DNA of 17,210 nt from an uncultured Oscillospiraceae bacterium (GTDB lineage: Bacteria > Bacillota > Clostridia > Oscillospirales > Ruminococcaceae), in the NCBI GenBank assembly GCA_934466475.1, contig CAKSLI010000017.1, forward strand, positions 1-17,210, read 5' to 3'. A program made the position numbers and the translations under genes. The notes below the pieces were generated by a model. The model worked only from the letters and a program-made list of their open reading frames with translations, searched no databases and was not told the DNA's origin. Positions 1 through 7,450 of this stretch are shown here, piece by piece. Numbering within the stretch: the stretch's first letter is position 1; each line of letters opens with the position of its first letter.

Positions 1-75
1 ACTGCGGTTTGACGCCTAGCATCTGATATAAGTCATGTACGAAATCTGCTCGTGTCCCGGTTTTTAGAGGTTACC
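1..75 (-). mobile_element. MITE-like repeat element, type A, partial (cut by window start)
   Basis: The reverse complement of 1-75 matches the first 75 bases of the complete element at 4672 nearly base for base (terminal repeat, then the GCAGATTTCGTACATGACTT segment, then CAAACCGCAG). It is therefore a second copy in the opposite orientation. Its outer end reads GGTTTTTAGAGGTTACC at 59-75. The four bases just outside, 76-79, are TTTA and would be one half of a 4-bp target duplication; the other half lies outside the window. The copy sits 47 bp past the pyrF stop codon. Bases 76-122 contain only a weak imperfect hairpin and no convincing terminator. Confidence 0.85.
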
Positions 76-122
76 TTTATATTAATTCAGAATCAGGAAT
101 TCGGAATTTTATCTTGTCTGTT

Positions 123-1058
123 TTACTTGCTGATAGTGATCCTGCCGACTACTCCCATGATGTCGTCCCTCATGCGGATAGCCTCGCGGCGGGCTGCCTC
201 AGCGTAGTCGTGCTCATCGCACTTTTCCTTCTGGTAAGCGCACATGATGCCTCTGGAGCTGTTGACGATACCGCCGAGACCGTTCTTGTCGAACGCGCCT
301 GCGATATCCTTTGCGCCCGCGCCCTGGGCGCCGTAGCCCGGGATAAGGAAGAACGTCGTGGGCAGAACGTCACGGAGATATCTGAGCTGCTCGGGATAAG
401 TTGCGCCGACTACCGCGCCGACTCCGGAATAGCCGTATACGCCGGGGAGCTCCTCGCCCCACTTCTCGCACATGTGTCCCATGGTCTCGTAAATGGTCAT
501 GCCGTCTATCTTTCTGTCCTGGAGCTCGCCGGAGCTGGGGTTAGAGGTCTTGACCAGCACGAAAATGCCCTTGTCGTTCTCACGGCAGGTCGCGATAAGC
601 GGCTTTATGCCGTCGCTTCCGAGGTAGCCGTTTACTGTCAGCGCGTCCCCGAGGAACGGCTCGTAGGTCTGGCTGCCTACCTGTACCTTGCCGAGGTGAG
701 CGGCGGCGTACGCCTCCATGGTGGTGCCGATATCGTTGCGCTTGCCGTCAGTGATGACGTACATTCCCTTGCTGCGCGCGTATTCCTGGGTCTTGTACAG
801 GGTCTTGACGCCGGCGGGGCCGTACATCTCATAATAAGCCGCCTGCGGCTTTACGGCGGGAACTATATCATACAGGGCGTCAATGAGCCCCTTGTTGAAT
901 TCCAGCAGAGCCTTCGCAGCGCCCTTGAGGGTCTCGCCGTACTTCTCAAAGCACTTCTCCTTGATGTACTCCGGTACATACGCCAGCTTGGGGTCAAGTC
1001 CTGCAACGGTGGGGTTCTGGGTCTGTTCGATCTTCTCGATAAGTCTGTCTAATGACAT
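123..1058 (-). CDS. pyrF: Orotidine 5'-phosphate decarboxylase (long type)
   Basis: This enzyme decarboxylates OMP to UMP, the last step of de novo pyrimidine synthesis, in the cytosol. The 311-residue product has the catalytic segment D104-G-K106-R-N-D109-I-G of the superfamily and the Lys of PAVKPQ (K70). Its length and the DGKRNDIG form fit the long 'type 2' OMP decarboxylases rather than the roughly 240-residue E. coli type. I chose the ATG at 1056-1058 because AGGAAG lies 6 bp upstream; a TTG further upstream (1091) would overlap pyrC and lacks a ribosome site. It is the last gene seen in the pyrR-pyrC-pyrF operon, 25 bp after pyrC. A repeat element follows its stop, so the operon terminator probably lies beyond the window. 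Confidence 0.95.
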   Translation of the reverse strand: MSLDRLIEKIEQTQNPTVAGLDPKLAYVPEYIKEKCFEKYGETLKGAAKALLEFNKGLIDALYDIVPAVKPQAAYYEMYGPAGVKTLYKTQEYARSKGMYVITDGKRNDIGTTMEAYAAAHLGKVQVGSQTYEPFLGDALTVNGYLGSDGIKPLIATCRENDKGIFVLVKTSNPSSGELQDRKIDGMTIYETMGHMCEKWGEELPGVYGYSGVGAVVGATYPEQLRYLRDVLPTTFFLIPGYGAQGAGAKDIAGAFDKNGLGGIVNSSRGIMCAYQKEKCDEHDYAEAARREAIRMRDDIMGVVGRITISK

Positions 1059-1083
1059 TTCGCTCTTCCTTTCTTTATCGGCG

Positions 1084-2361
1084 TCAGTCAACGCCGTCTG
1101 TGTAAACTATCTTTCCATTGAGTATCGTGTATTTTACCCTGCCCTTAAGGGTCATACCCTTGAAGCAGGTGTTTTTCGATTTTGAATGGAGCTTCGCCGG
1201 TTCTACGACCCACTCCTCGTTCGGGTCGAAAATGCAGATATCCGCAATATCTCCGGGCTTCAGCGAGCCGCCGGGTATCGACAGTATCCTGCGGGGATTG
1301 ACGCACATCAGCGTAACTATCCTCTGGAGGGATATCTTACCCGTGTGATAAAGCGCGGTCAGCGTTGCCGCAAGCGAGGTCTCAAGACCTACCACGCCGT
1401 TCGGAGCCTTTTCGAAATCCGCTTTTTCCTCCGGCGCGTGAGGAGCGTGGTCGGTGATTATGCAGTCGATCGTGCCATCGATAACGCCCTCGGTTATCGC
1501 CTGAACGTCAGCCGCGGTGCGGAGCGGCGGGTTCATGCGGTAGTCTGCGTCACGGCTCCTGAGGAGCTCGTCAGTCAGCATGAAGTAATGCGGAGCGGTC
1601 TCGCAGGTGACCATCGTGCCGTAGCGCGCCGCGATGCGGATATTCTGCATGCTCTGCGCGGTGGAAACGTGCGCGATATGGATAGGCACCTCAAGGTCTG
1701 CCGCAAGGGTCATTTCACGCTGTGTGATTATGTCCTCGCTGAGACGGTGTATCCCTTTTACGCCGAGCTCCTTTGATACCTCGCCGGCGTTCATTATGCC
1801 GCCGTTTACAATGTCAAGGTCCTCGCAGTGGGAGATCACCTTCATTCCCGCGTAGTGAGCCCTGACCATTGCCTCCGCCATTATTCTGGCGTTCTTAACA
1901 GGTCTGCCGTCGTCGGAAACCGCGACGCAGCCTGCGTCATGCAGCTCCTTGAAATCGCAGAGCTCAACGCCCTCAAGCCCCTTGGTTATGCTTCCGACAG
2001 GATAAACGCGGGTCTTGGCGTTCTTCGCCTTTTCGATGATGTAGCGGACGGTCTCCGCGCTGTCCACCGTGGGAATGGTGTTCGGCATGCACGCAACTGC
2101 GGTGACTCCGCCTGCCGCCGCCGCGTTACCTCCGGTGATGATGTCCTCCTTGTGGGTCTGTCCGGGGTCGCGGAAATGAACGTGCATATCGCATATTCCC
2201 GGTATCACCGTAAGCCCGGTGCAGTCCACCGTCTGAGCCTCCGGCGCGGAGATGTCCTCTCCAAGCACCCGTATCTCACCGTCATGGATAAGTATGTCAG
2301 ACTTTCCCTCGAATCCGCTGGCGCTGTCCACAACATAGCCGTTTTTCAGTAAAAGATCCAT
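1084..2361 (-). CDS. pyrC: Dihydroorotase, class I
   Basis: This enzyme interconverts N-carbamoyl-L-aspartate and dihydroorotate in pyrimidine synthesis. It is a 425-residue amidohydrolase. Visible metal-site motifs are H60-V-H62-F-R-D-P-G, D151 in VSDDGRP, H178 (ISHCED), H231 (IAHVST) and D304 in TDHAPH. An Asp at 151 in place of a carboxylated lysine, the HxHxRDPG motif and a length of about 425 are the marks of the class I enzymes of Gram-positive bacteria. The start is ATG 2359-2361, preceded by GGAGG at a 5-base distance. It lies 62 bp downstream of pyrR and 25 bp upstream of pyrF, clearly in the same operon. Nothing appears damaged. Confidence 0.96.
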   Translation of the reverse strand: MDLLLKNGYVVDSASGFEGKSDILIHDGEIRVLGEDISAPEAQTVDCTGLTVIPGICDMHVHFRDPGQTHKEDIITGGNAAAAGGVTAVACMPNTIPTVDSAETVRYIIEKAKNAKTRVYPVGSITKGLEGVELCDFKELHDAGCVAVSDDGRPVKNARIMAEAMVRAHYAGMKVISHCEDLDIVNGGIMNAGEVSKELGVKGIHRLSEDIITQREMTLAADLEVPIHIAHVSTAQSMQNIRIAARYGTMVTCETAPHYFMLTDELLRSRDADYRMNPPLRTAADVQAITEGVIDGTIDCIITDHAPHAPEEKADFEKAPNGVVGLETSLAATLTALYHTGKISLQRIVTLMCVNPRRILSIPGGSLKPGDIADICIFDPNEEWVVEPAKLHSKSKNTCFKGMTLKGRVKYTILNGKIVYTDGVD

Positions 2362-2423
2362 TCTGCCCTCCTGTCAGCAGGTATATAAGCCGTTTCCGGC
2401 ATTCCGTACATTGTCCGCGGTCA

Positions 2424-2987
2424 TTATTCTCCGGGACATCGGGTGTAGATGACCACCTTGTCGCAGCCGTCCAGCTCCTTCACGAGCACCTTGACCGTTT
2501 CCTCATGGGAGGTCGGGAGGTTCTTTCCGATGTAATCCGCCCTTATCGGCAGCTCCCGGTGACCCCTGTCAACCAGCGCCGCGAGCTGTATCAGCATAGG
2601 GCGTCCCCGGGACATTATCCCGTCTATTGCGGCTCTAGCGGTGCGCCCGGTGAATATGACGTCGTCCACGATTATCACGCGCTTATCCGTGATATCGAAC
2701 GGAATCTCGCTGCTGTCCTCCGAGCTCCCGCGGGGCTTGTCGTCCCGGAAAGGCGTGATATCCAGGAGCCCAACCGGTATCTCCCTGCCCTCCAGCTCCG
2801 AGAGCTTCGCCGCGATGCGCTTTGCAAGCACCGCCCCGCGCGAAAAAAGCCCGATAAGACAAAGACCGTCAGTACCCTTGTTCCGTTCGATTATCTCGAA
2901 TGAAATGCGGGTGACTGCCCTTGCTATCGAGCTTTCGTCCATTATTTCAGCCTTCAGCGTAAGTCCTTTGACGGTACACATCTTCAT
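2424..2987 (-). CDS. pyrR: Bifunctional pyr operon regulator / uracil phosphoribosyltransferase
   Basis: PyrR binds the leader RNA of pyr genes when UMP is high and promotes early termination; many members also convert uracil and PRPP to UMP. The product is 187 residues from the chosen start. The PRPP loop is V105-IIVDDVIFTGRTA at about 105-118. The family block LVDRGHRELPIRADYIGKN follows at 139-157, nearly as in Bacillus PyrR. The reading frame stays open upstream, but the family homology begins near AEIMDESSIARAVTRI, so I take ATG 2985-2987 (AAAGGG close upstream). ATG 2979-2981 and a GTG at 2988-2990 are alternatives. It is the first gene of the operon and lies directly behind the attenuator hairpin, the usual place for autoregulation. 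Confidence 0.94.
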   Translation of the reverse strand: MKMCTVKGLTLKAEIMDESSIARAVTRISFEIIERNKGTDGLCLIGLFSRGAVLAKRIAAKLSELEGREIPVGLLDITPFRDDKPRGSSEDSSEIPFDITDKRVIIVDDVIFTGRTARAAIDGIMSRGRPMLIQLAALVDRGHRELPIRADYIGKNLPTSHEETVKVLVKELDGCDKVVIYTRCPGE

Positions 2988-3192
2988 CACGCCCTTTCCG
3001 CAGAAACAAAAAGCCTGCCGCAGATACGGCAGGTGTAATGAAATCTGTGTACAACAAGCACTGCCGCACAAAGGCGCAGCACTCCCGATACGAAAATCAC
3101 AACCTTGCCGGCATCACGGTGCCGCCTTAAAAGCCACTGATTTCTGCTGTTAAAATCTTGCAAAGGCGCATGACATGGCACCTTTGCCGTTA
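2988..3192 (-). promoter_or_regulatory. pyr operon leader RNA, probable PyrR-type attenuator
   Basis: About 205 nt separate the expected transcript start from pyrR. From 5' to 3' the RNA has a stable hairpin (3160-3187, 10-bp stem with one G-U), a second imperfect hairpin around 3061-3085, then the terminator at 3005-3033. The RNA copy of CGGCAG (plus-strand CTGCCG, 3061-3066) lies in the second hairpin. It is complementary to the 5' arm of the terminator, so it could form an antiterminator that the second hairpin blocks. That geometry matches the antiterminator / anti-antiterminator / terminator arrangement known for PyrR control. I could not identify the canonical PyrR binding-loop sequence, so control by PyrR is inferred from context. 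Confidence 0.6.
3005..3033 (-). terminator. Intrinsic terminator in the pyr leader (attenuator)
   Basis: On the minus strand CCTGCCG (3027-3033) pairs with CGGCAGG (3014-3020) across a 6-base loop and is followed by TTTTTGTTT. It stands just 18 bp before the pyrR start codon and after the pyr promoter, so it would stop the operon's own transcript. Confidence 0.8.
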
Positions 3193-3198
3193 CTAGTT

Positions 3199-3227
3199 AT
3201 TATATACTATTCCCGCCCTTTTGTCAA
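3199..3227 (-). promoter_or_regulatory. Sigma-A promoter of the pyrR-pyrC-pyrF operon
   Basis: On the minus strand TTGACA (3222-3227) and TATAAT (3199-3204) are separated by exactly 17 bp. Both boxes match the consensus fully. Transcription is expected to start near 3192. Confidence 0.92.
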
Positions 3228-3272
3228 TAGGATTTTTCCGCCTGCGGGAGTAAATTTGTTTCACCGCTGATA

Positions 3273-3301
3273 TTGAAATATTGTGCAAAATGTGATATAC
3301 T
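3273..3301 (+). promoter_or_regulatory. Sigma-A promoter of the hydrolase-sirtuin operon
   Basis: TTGAAA (3273-3278), a 17-bp spacer and TATACT (3296-3301) lie 33 bp before the hydrolase start codon. The promoter is divergent from the pyr promoter, about 45 bp away. Confidence 0.8.
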
Positions 3302-3333
3302 GTGAATCAAGAGCTATATCAAGGAGCGAATTA

Positions 3334-3954
3334 ATGGAAATAATTCTCATACACGGTCTTGGACAGACAGCCGGTTCATGGAACGAAACCATAAAACTGC
3401 TTGACCCGGAAGCAGATATACTCTGCCCGGAACTTTCCGCTTTTTGCGGCAATGGCGGCTACGATGAGATGTACCGGGGATTCAGCGGGTATCTTGACCA
3501 AATCAGCCGGCAGCATTATCTCTGCGGGCTGTCGCTGGGAGCTGTGCTCGCGCTGAACTACGCGCTTGATCACCCTGAACGCGTCCGCGGGATCGCTCTG
3601 GCGGCTCCGCAGTTCCGTATGCCCAAAACACTGCTCTGCTTTCAGAGTGCGGTTTTCCGGCTCATGCCGCAAAAAGCCTTTAACGGCTCCGGGCTGACAA
3701 AACAGCAGATGATATCCCTTACTGCGGACATGGCACGGCTTGACTTCACACCGGAACTTGGCAGGATAGAATGCCCTGTTTCTATTGCCTGCGGAGAGCA
3801 TGACAGAGCCAACGTCAATGCCGCAAGGAAACTGGCGGCGCTCCTCCCGCGGTCGCGCCTGTCGATCATCAGCGGAGCCGGTCACGAAATAAACACCGAG
3901 GCTCCCGCAGAAATGGCACGTTTCATAACAGAGGCTTTCAATATCAGGAGGTAA
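3334..3954 (+). CDS. Alpha/beta-fold hydrolase, substrate unknown
   Basis: A 206-residue alpha/beta hydrolase of the small single-domain sort. The oxyanion-hole segment HGLGQ (residues 7-11), the nucleophile elbow G-L-S67-L-G, the acid D157 in CGEHDR and the base H184 in GAGHEIN make a complete catalytic triad. A cap of roughly residues 93-135 carries the LTKQQM segment. It has no signal peptide, so it is cytosolic. I chose ATG 3334 because AAGGAG lies 7 bp upstream and HGLGQ then follows directly; an upstream in-frame ATG at 3283 lies before the promoter -10 box. It is four bases from the sirtuin gene and must be cotranscribed with it. That pairing could mean an acyl-group or NAD-linked role, but the sequence does not give a substrate. 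Confidence 0.88.
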   Translation: MEIILIHGLGQTAGSWNETIKLLDPEADILCPELSAFCGNGGYDEMYRGFSGYLDQISRQHYLCGLSLGAVLALNYALDHPERVRGIALAAPQFRMPKTLLCFQSAVFRLMPQKAFNGSGLTKQQMISLTADMARLDFTPELGRIECPVSIACGEHDRANVNAARKLAALLPRSRLSIISGAGHEINTEAPAEMARFITEAFNIRR

Positions 3955-3958
3955 TCTC

Positions 3959-4666
3959 ATGGACTTACAGTCAGTTATCGACGAGGGCAAAAGAATAGTA
4001 TTTTTCGGCGGAGCGGGAGTTTCCACCGAAAGCGGCATTCCGGATTTCCGCAGCGCGGACGGTCTGTACAACCAGAAGTACAAATTCCCGCCGGAGCGGA
4101 TAATCTCGCACAGCTTTTTCATGAGCCAGCCGGAGGAATTCTACCGTTTTTACCGCGACCGCATGATATTCCCGGACGCAAAGCCGAACGCCGCTCACCT
4201 GAAGCTTGCCGAGCTGGAGCGTGCCGGAAAGCTCACCGCCGTGATAACGCAGAACATAGACGGGCTCCACACTGCCGCCGGAAGCCGGAACGTCATAGAG
4301 CTGCACGGCTCCGTTCACCGCAATCACTGCATGAAATGCGGAAAGTCCTACGGGCTGGACTTCATTGCAAACAGCGAGGGAATCCCCCGGTGCGAGTGCG
4401 GCGGCATAGTAAAGCCAGACGTGGTGCTCTACGAGGAAGGTCTTGACGAGAACGACATAAATCGCGCCATAAACGCCATTGCCGAAGCGGACGTGCTGAT
4501 AATCGGGGGAACCTCCCTGGTGGTACAGCCGGCGGCGGGACTTATCCGATTCTTTGGCGGCAGGCGGCTGGTAGTAATAAATAAAACACCGACCTCCGCA
4601 GACGATGAAGCGGATATAGTAATAAAGGGCAGTATCGGAGAAACGCTCTCGCAGATAAACGTGTGA
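3959..4666 (+). CDS. Sir2-family NAD-dependent protein deacylase (sirtuin)
   Basis: A 235-residue sirtuin that would remove acyl groups from lysines with NAD+. The NAD-binding motif GAGVSTESGIPDFRS spans residues 18-32, TQNIDGLH is 97-104 and the catalytic His is H116 in LHGSVH. The zinc ligands are C124 and C127 (CMKC) and C145 and C147 (CEC). The last pair is C-x-C rather than C-x-x-C, as in many bacterial members. GGTSLVVQPAA (about 188-198) closes the Rossmann part. AGGAGG at 3946-3951 overlaps the end of the preceding gene, giving tight coupling. The stop codon is only 5 bp before the repeat element at 4672, and the shared terminator lies beyond that element. Confidence 0.95.
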   Translation: MDLQSVIDEGKRIVFFGGAGVSTESGIPDFRSADGLYNQKYKFPPERIISHSFFMSQPEEFYRFYRDRMIFPDAKPNAAHLKLAELERAGKLTAVITQNIDGLHTAAGSRNVIELHGSVHRNHCMKCGKSYGLDFIANSEGIPRCECGGIVKPDVVLYEEGLDENDINRAINAIAEADVLIIGGTSLVVQPAAGLIRFFGGRRLVVINKTPTSADDEADIVIKGSIGETLSQINV

Positions 4667-4671
4667 TATAA

Positions 4672-4859
4672 GGGAACCTCTAAAAACCGGGACACGAGCA
4701 GATTTCGTACATGACTTATATCAGATGCTAGGCACCAAACCGCAGCGTTTTCCGCCGTAGGCGGATAATGCGTTTACTGTATGTATTTCAAGGTTTGGTA
4801 ACGACGTAGATGATATAAGTCATAGAAATCTGCCGTGAAGGAGGTTTTTAGAGGTGACC
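4672..4859 (+). mobile_element. MITE-like repeat element, type A, complete (188 bp)
   Basis: The ends are GGGAACCTCTAAAAACC (4672-4688) and GGTTTTTAGAGGTGACC (4843-4859). They are inverted repeats with 13 paired bases in a row, and 15 of 17 in all. The direct repeat ATAA occurs on both sides (4668-4671 and 4860-4863), as expected of a 4-bp target duplication. Pairing continues inward: GCAGATTTC and ATGACTTATATCA match between the arms, then ACCAAACC with GGTTTGGT, around an inner CCGCC-GTA-GGCGG hairpin. The whole unit can thus fold as one long imperfect hairpin. It has no credible ORF or transposase. It lies between the sirtuin stop codon and the terminator at 4867. Confidence 0.9.
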
Positions 4860-4866
4860 ATAAATT

Positions 4867-4898
4867 CATGAGCCCCGGGCTTTGTCCCGGGGCTCATG
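4867..4898. terminator. Bidirectional intrinsic terminator between sirtuin and clostripain-like genes
   Basis: A perfect 13-bp stem, CATGAGCCCCGGG with CCCGGGGCTCATG, has a 6-base loop and AT-rich flanks on both sides. It serves the convergent genes ending at 4666 (plus) and 4925 (minus). Confidence 0.85.
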
Positions 4899-4924
4899 AT
4901 TATTTAAAGGAAGAAAAAATCTTA

Positions 4925-7087
4925 TCAGCCGTTGAGCTCATCGGAATTAAACCATACGGTTCCCTCGTCATCAATGGTGAACGTTACGCTGGGAGTGTAA
5001 TAGTAGTTTCCGTATACGTCATACAGCGTCATTGAATAGCTGTAATCAACAGCCGGAAGCGCGCCGTAAGTTATCTCTATGTCGCCGTTTACGGTGTATT
5101 CATTACCGTAAATATACTGGCTCATATCGTCTGCGAAAATGAAATATGCAGGCTGGATAACATCGCCGTCCTTGAGCTTCACGGTCTCCCTGGAAGCCAC
5201 GCCGGTCTCCGGGTCGATACCGGACCATGCGCCGATCACATTCCATGTTCCCGCGTTGAAGTCGTATTCTATACGCAGGTTGGTGTGCTCGCCGTTAAGC
5301 ATAATGGGCGCAGTGTAAATGCCTATGGTGCTTCCCTTGCTTACAATATTGATCGCAAGCGGCTGACCGCCGATCGCCGGCCAGGTGCCGTCAAAATCAT
5401 CGTAAATGGCCATGTTCTCGTAATCCGTGAGCACTGCATCGTCCTCGCCGAGATAAACGGTGGCTCCGTCAAGCACTGCGAAGATCGTGCAGGACGCATA
5501 GTTGAACGTGTTCATATCCCCGAGCTGAACCGTGTATATTCCCTCGTCATCGAAATAGATGTTCTCAACGCTTATGGTGCTGCTGTCATCTACATAGTTG
5601 ATGCCATCGTTCGCGCCGACATTCTCATCAGGAGTGTAGTCGTTGTCCCACACATCGTCGGAATCCGCGAAAAGACCGCTGTTGTCGTAGTCGCTGACAT
5701 CTCCGCCGGTGGAACCGTATGCAGCTGCGTCAATGAAAGCAAGATAATATGTGCTGGTGCAGATATCCGCAAAGGCAGAAAGCTCCTCCGTGCCCATAAC
5801 GCCCAGCGGATAGTACAGCGAAAGTCCGCCCGCGCCCTCGTGCATGGAACCGTTCACGCTGTATATAACGGCGTCCTCAAGCTTTTTGAGCGTGTCAGAG
5901 GCATTAGGAGCGTACGGATTTATCATATTGAGCATTCCCGCAAGGTCCACCATGTTGGTGTAGCCCTCGTTCCTGTTGTTGCCGCCGAAGTTGTCCGCAC
6001 TGTATATCGCCCTCGCGATATCGCCCATGCTTTCGTACTCGTACATCTCCTGAGCGGTCTGGTTGAACGAAATGAGCAGGTCGTCAAGCTTTGAGAGATC
6101 CGTTATAGCAAAGGTGGTGCCCTCCGGGTCGCCGTTGTCTATGCAGTGCTGATAGTAGCTCTGGCACTGCATTTCTCCGAGCTGCGCGCCGTCCGCGTCA
6201 GGGTTCTCGGAAAGGAACTCCATGATGTCGGTGTAGTTCCAGCCGCCGCCCGGCTCAGTCTCCTCGGAGGCGAACATGTACCGCGCATAGGGAGCGAGGA
6301 TATTCGCAGTCTCAAGCGTACTCATCAGGCATGCGTCGAATCCTATGAACTCGAACTTGTCCGTCATCTGGCCGTAGACGGAGTTCAGCGCTGCGTCTAT
6401 CTCGCGCAGGGTAAGGCTGTCGTAGGAATTCAGCTCATCAAAGCACACGCCGCTTATGCTTCCGCCGCCGTGGTTCCAGAAAACAAGACCCATGCGCTCA
6501 GCCGGGTAGTTCTCAACGCCCCACGAAACGAAATCCTCGAGGGTGTCCGGGTCGCCCATATTGCGCAGTTCGAACTCGTCAACGAGCTCCAGCTCGCCGT
6601 TGTTCGTAACATATCTCTGGGAGGTGCTGTTCGAGATCCCGTAGTACTCGTTCCACTCGTTGGTGCCGCCGGTCTGGTAAACTATGCGCACATCATCGCT
6701 GTAAGCTCCGGCGAGCGCTTCCTCGATATCAAGCGAAGCCGCATAGCAGTCGCTTTCGAGGTCGGTTCCGCAGAGGTATACCAGTATCGTCCAGCCGCTG
6801 TCGCCCATAGGGGTGGATTCCTCGCGGGTGCGGCGGTTTATGCCGATCTCGCCGTTTTCCATGGAAAGCTGAGTTGCGCCGTCCGTGAACTCGCGTCCGT
6901 CATTGTCGTATTCCGGCTCGGTATACGCGCTTTCCGTCCGGCTGTTCGGGGAATCGTCAGCGTGAGATTCCTCAGTGACGGGTCCGGCTTCCCCGGTGCC
7001 CCAGCCGTCCTCGCTGTCAGAGCATCCTGCAAGTGCAATAAGCATTGCTCCCGCCGTCATTGCAGCGGTGATCTTTCTGAATTTCAT
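4925..7087 (-). CDS. Clostripain-family (C11) cysteine peptidase, secreted lipoprotein
   Basis: A 720-residue predicted surface lipoprotein. MKFRK plus a hydrophobic stretch leads to the lipobox L19-A-G-C22, so the mature protein would be lipid-anchored outside the membrane. An acidic, Ser/Thr-rich linker follows (about 23-95). The C11 peptidase domain starts at GWTILVYLCGTDLES (about 99-113). It holds the catalytic pair H206 (VFWNHGGG) and C253 (GFDACLMS), both in their family contexts. The C-terminal part (about 490-720) looks like beta-sandwich, rich in Tyr, Asp and Gly, and has no family I recognise. I chose ATG 7085-7087 because AAGGAG lies 6 bp upstream and it begins the signal peptide. 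C11 enzymes cleave after Arg or Lys; substrate and self-processing here are unknown. Confidence 0.92.
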   Translation of the reverse strand: MKFRKITAAMTAGAMLIALAGCSDSEDGWGTGEAGPVTEESHADDSPNSRTESAYTEPEYDNDGREFTDGATQLSMENGEIGINRRTREESTPMGDSGWTILVYLCGTDLESDCYAASLDIEEALAGAYSDDVRIVYQTGGTNEWNEYYGISNSTSQRYVTNNGELELVDEFELRNMGDPDTLEDFVSWGVENYPAERMGLVFWNHGGGSISGVCFDELNSYDSLTLREIDAALNSVYGQMTDKFEFIGFDACLMSTLETANILAPYARYMFASEETEPGGGWNYTDIMEFLSENPDADGAQLGEMQCQSYYQHCIDNGDPEGTTFAITDLSKLDDLLISFNQTAQEMYEYESMGDIARAIYSADNFGGNNRNEGYTNMVDLAGMLNMINPYAPNASDTLKKLEDAVIYSVNGSMHEGAGGLSLYYPLGVMGTEELSAFADICTSTYYLAFIDAAAYGSTGGDVSDYDNSGLFADSDDVWDNDYTPDENVGANDGINYVDDSSTISVENIYFDDEGIYTVQLGDMNTFNYASCTIFAVLDGATVYLGEDDAVLTDYENMAIYDDFDGTWPAIGGQPLAINIVSKGSTIGIYTAPIMLNGEHTNLRIEYDFNAGTWNVIGAWSGIDPETGVASRETVKLKDGDVIQPAYFIFADDMSQYIYGNEYTVNGDIEITYGALPAVDYSYSMTLYDVYGNYYYTPSVTFTIDDEGTVWFNSDELNG

Positions 7088-7138
7088 ATAATTACTCCTT
7101 ATATAGTATATAATGCGGTTCTTGCTCCACATACAATG

Positions 7139-7167
7139 ATTCTAACATTTTAATTGAATTTTGTCAA
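7139..7167 (-). promoter_or_regulatory. Sigma-A promoter of the clostripain-like gene
   Basis: On the minus strand TTGACA (7162-7167), a 17-bp spacer and TAGAAT (7139-7144) lie about 50 bp upstream of the start codon. Transcription would start near 7132. Confidence 0.85.
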
Positions 7168-7346
7168 CAATTTCTTATCGTACTTCCATAAAAAGCCACA
7201 GTTTACGAATGAATTGCGGCGGAAGCCACGGCTCTGATGAAAAGATGAAGCATTTATCTCTTGCAAATAAACGTGTAAATATGCACAAATTTTCTGAACT
7301 GAAATTACAGATATTTCACAAAATTTTGAAATATATAAAAAAAAGC
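7168..7346. other. Divergent intergenic spacer, no gene seen
   Basis: This AT-rich stretch lies between two divergent promoters. I see no open frame with a ribosome binding site, no strong hairpin and no repeat. Regulatory sites may be present but cannot be named. Confidence 0.6.
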
Positions 7347-7375
7347 TTTCAATTAGCGTACTTTTGTGATAGAAT
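7347..7375 (+). promoter_or_regulatory. Probable sigma-A promoter of the minD-mgsA pair
   Basis: TTTCAA (7347-7352), a 17-bp spacer and TAGAAT (7370-7375) stand about 75 bp before the first gene. The -35 box is weak (4 of 6). Confidence 0.6.
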
Positions 7376-7450
7376 AGGATAGGAAAGTTGTCATGATTGT
7401 TCTGGCTGCATAGGAAGGTATGCAGAAATATAGATCGAGAGGGGATTAAT

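Noticed and set aside
114..1052. A 312-codon open frame on the plus strand opposite pyrF, and similar long frames opposite pyrC, the clostripain-like gene and the ZapA-like gene (15618-16556)
   Set aside because: They are antisense shadows of well-identified genes, with no ribosome sites and no recognisable domains. High GC at third positions keeps the opposite strand open.
4853..4870. AAGGAGG followed by GTG at the right end of the type A element, as a start codon
   Set aside because: The frame from the GTG closes after five codons, and the GAGG belongs to the terminal repeat.
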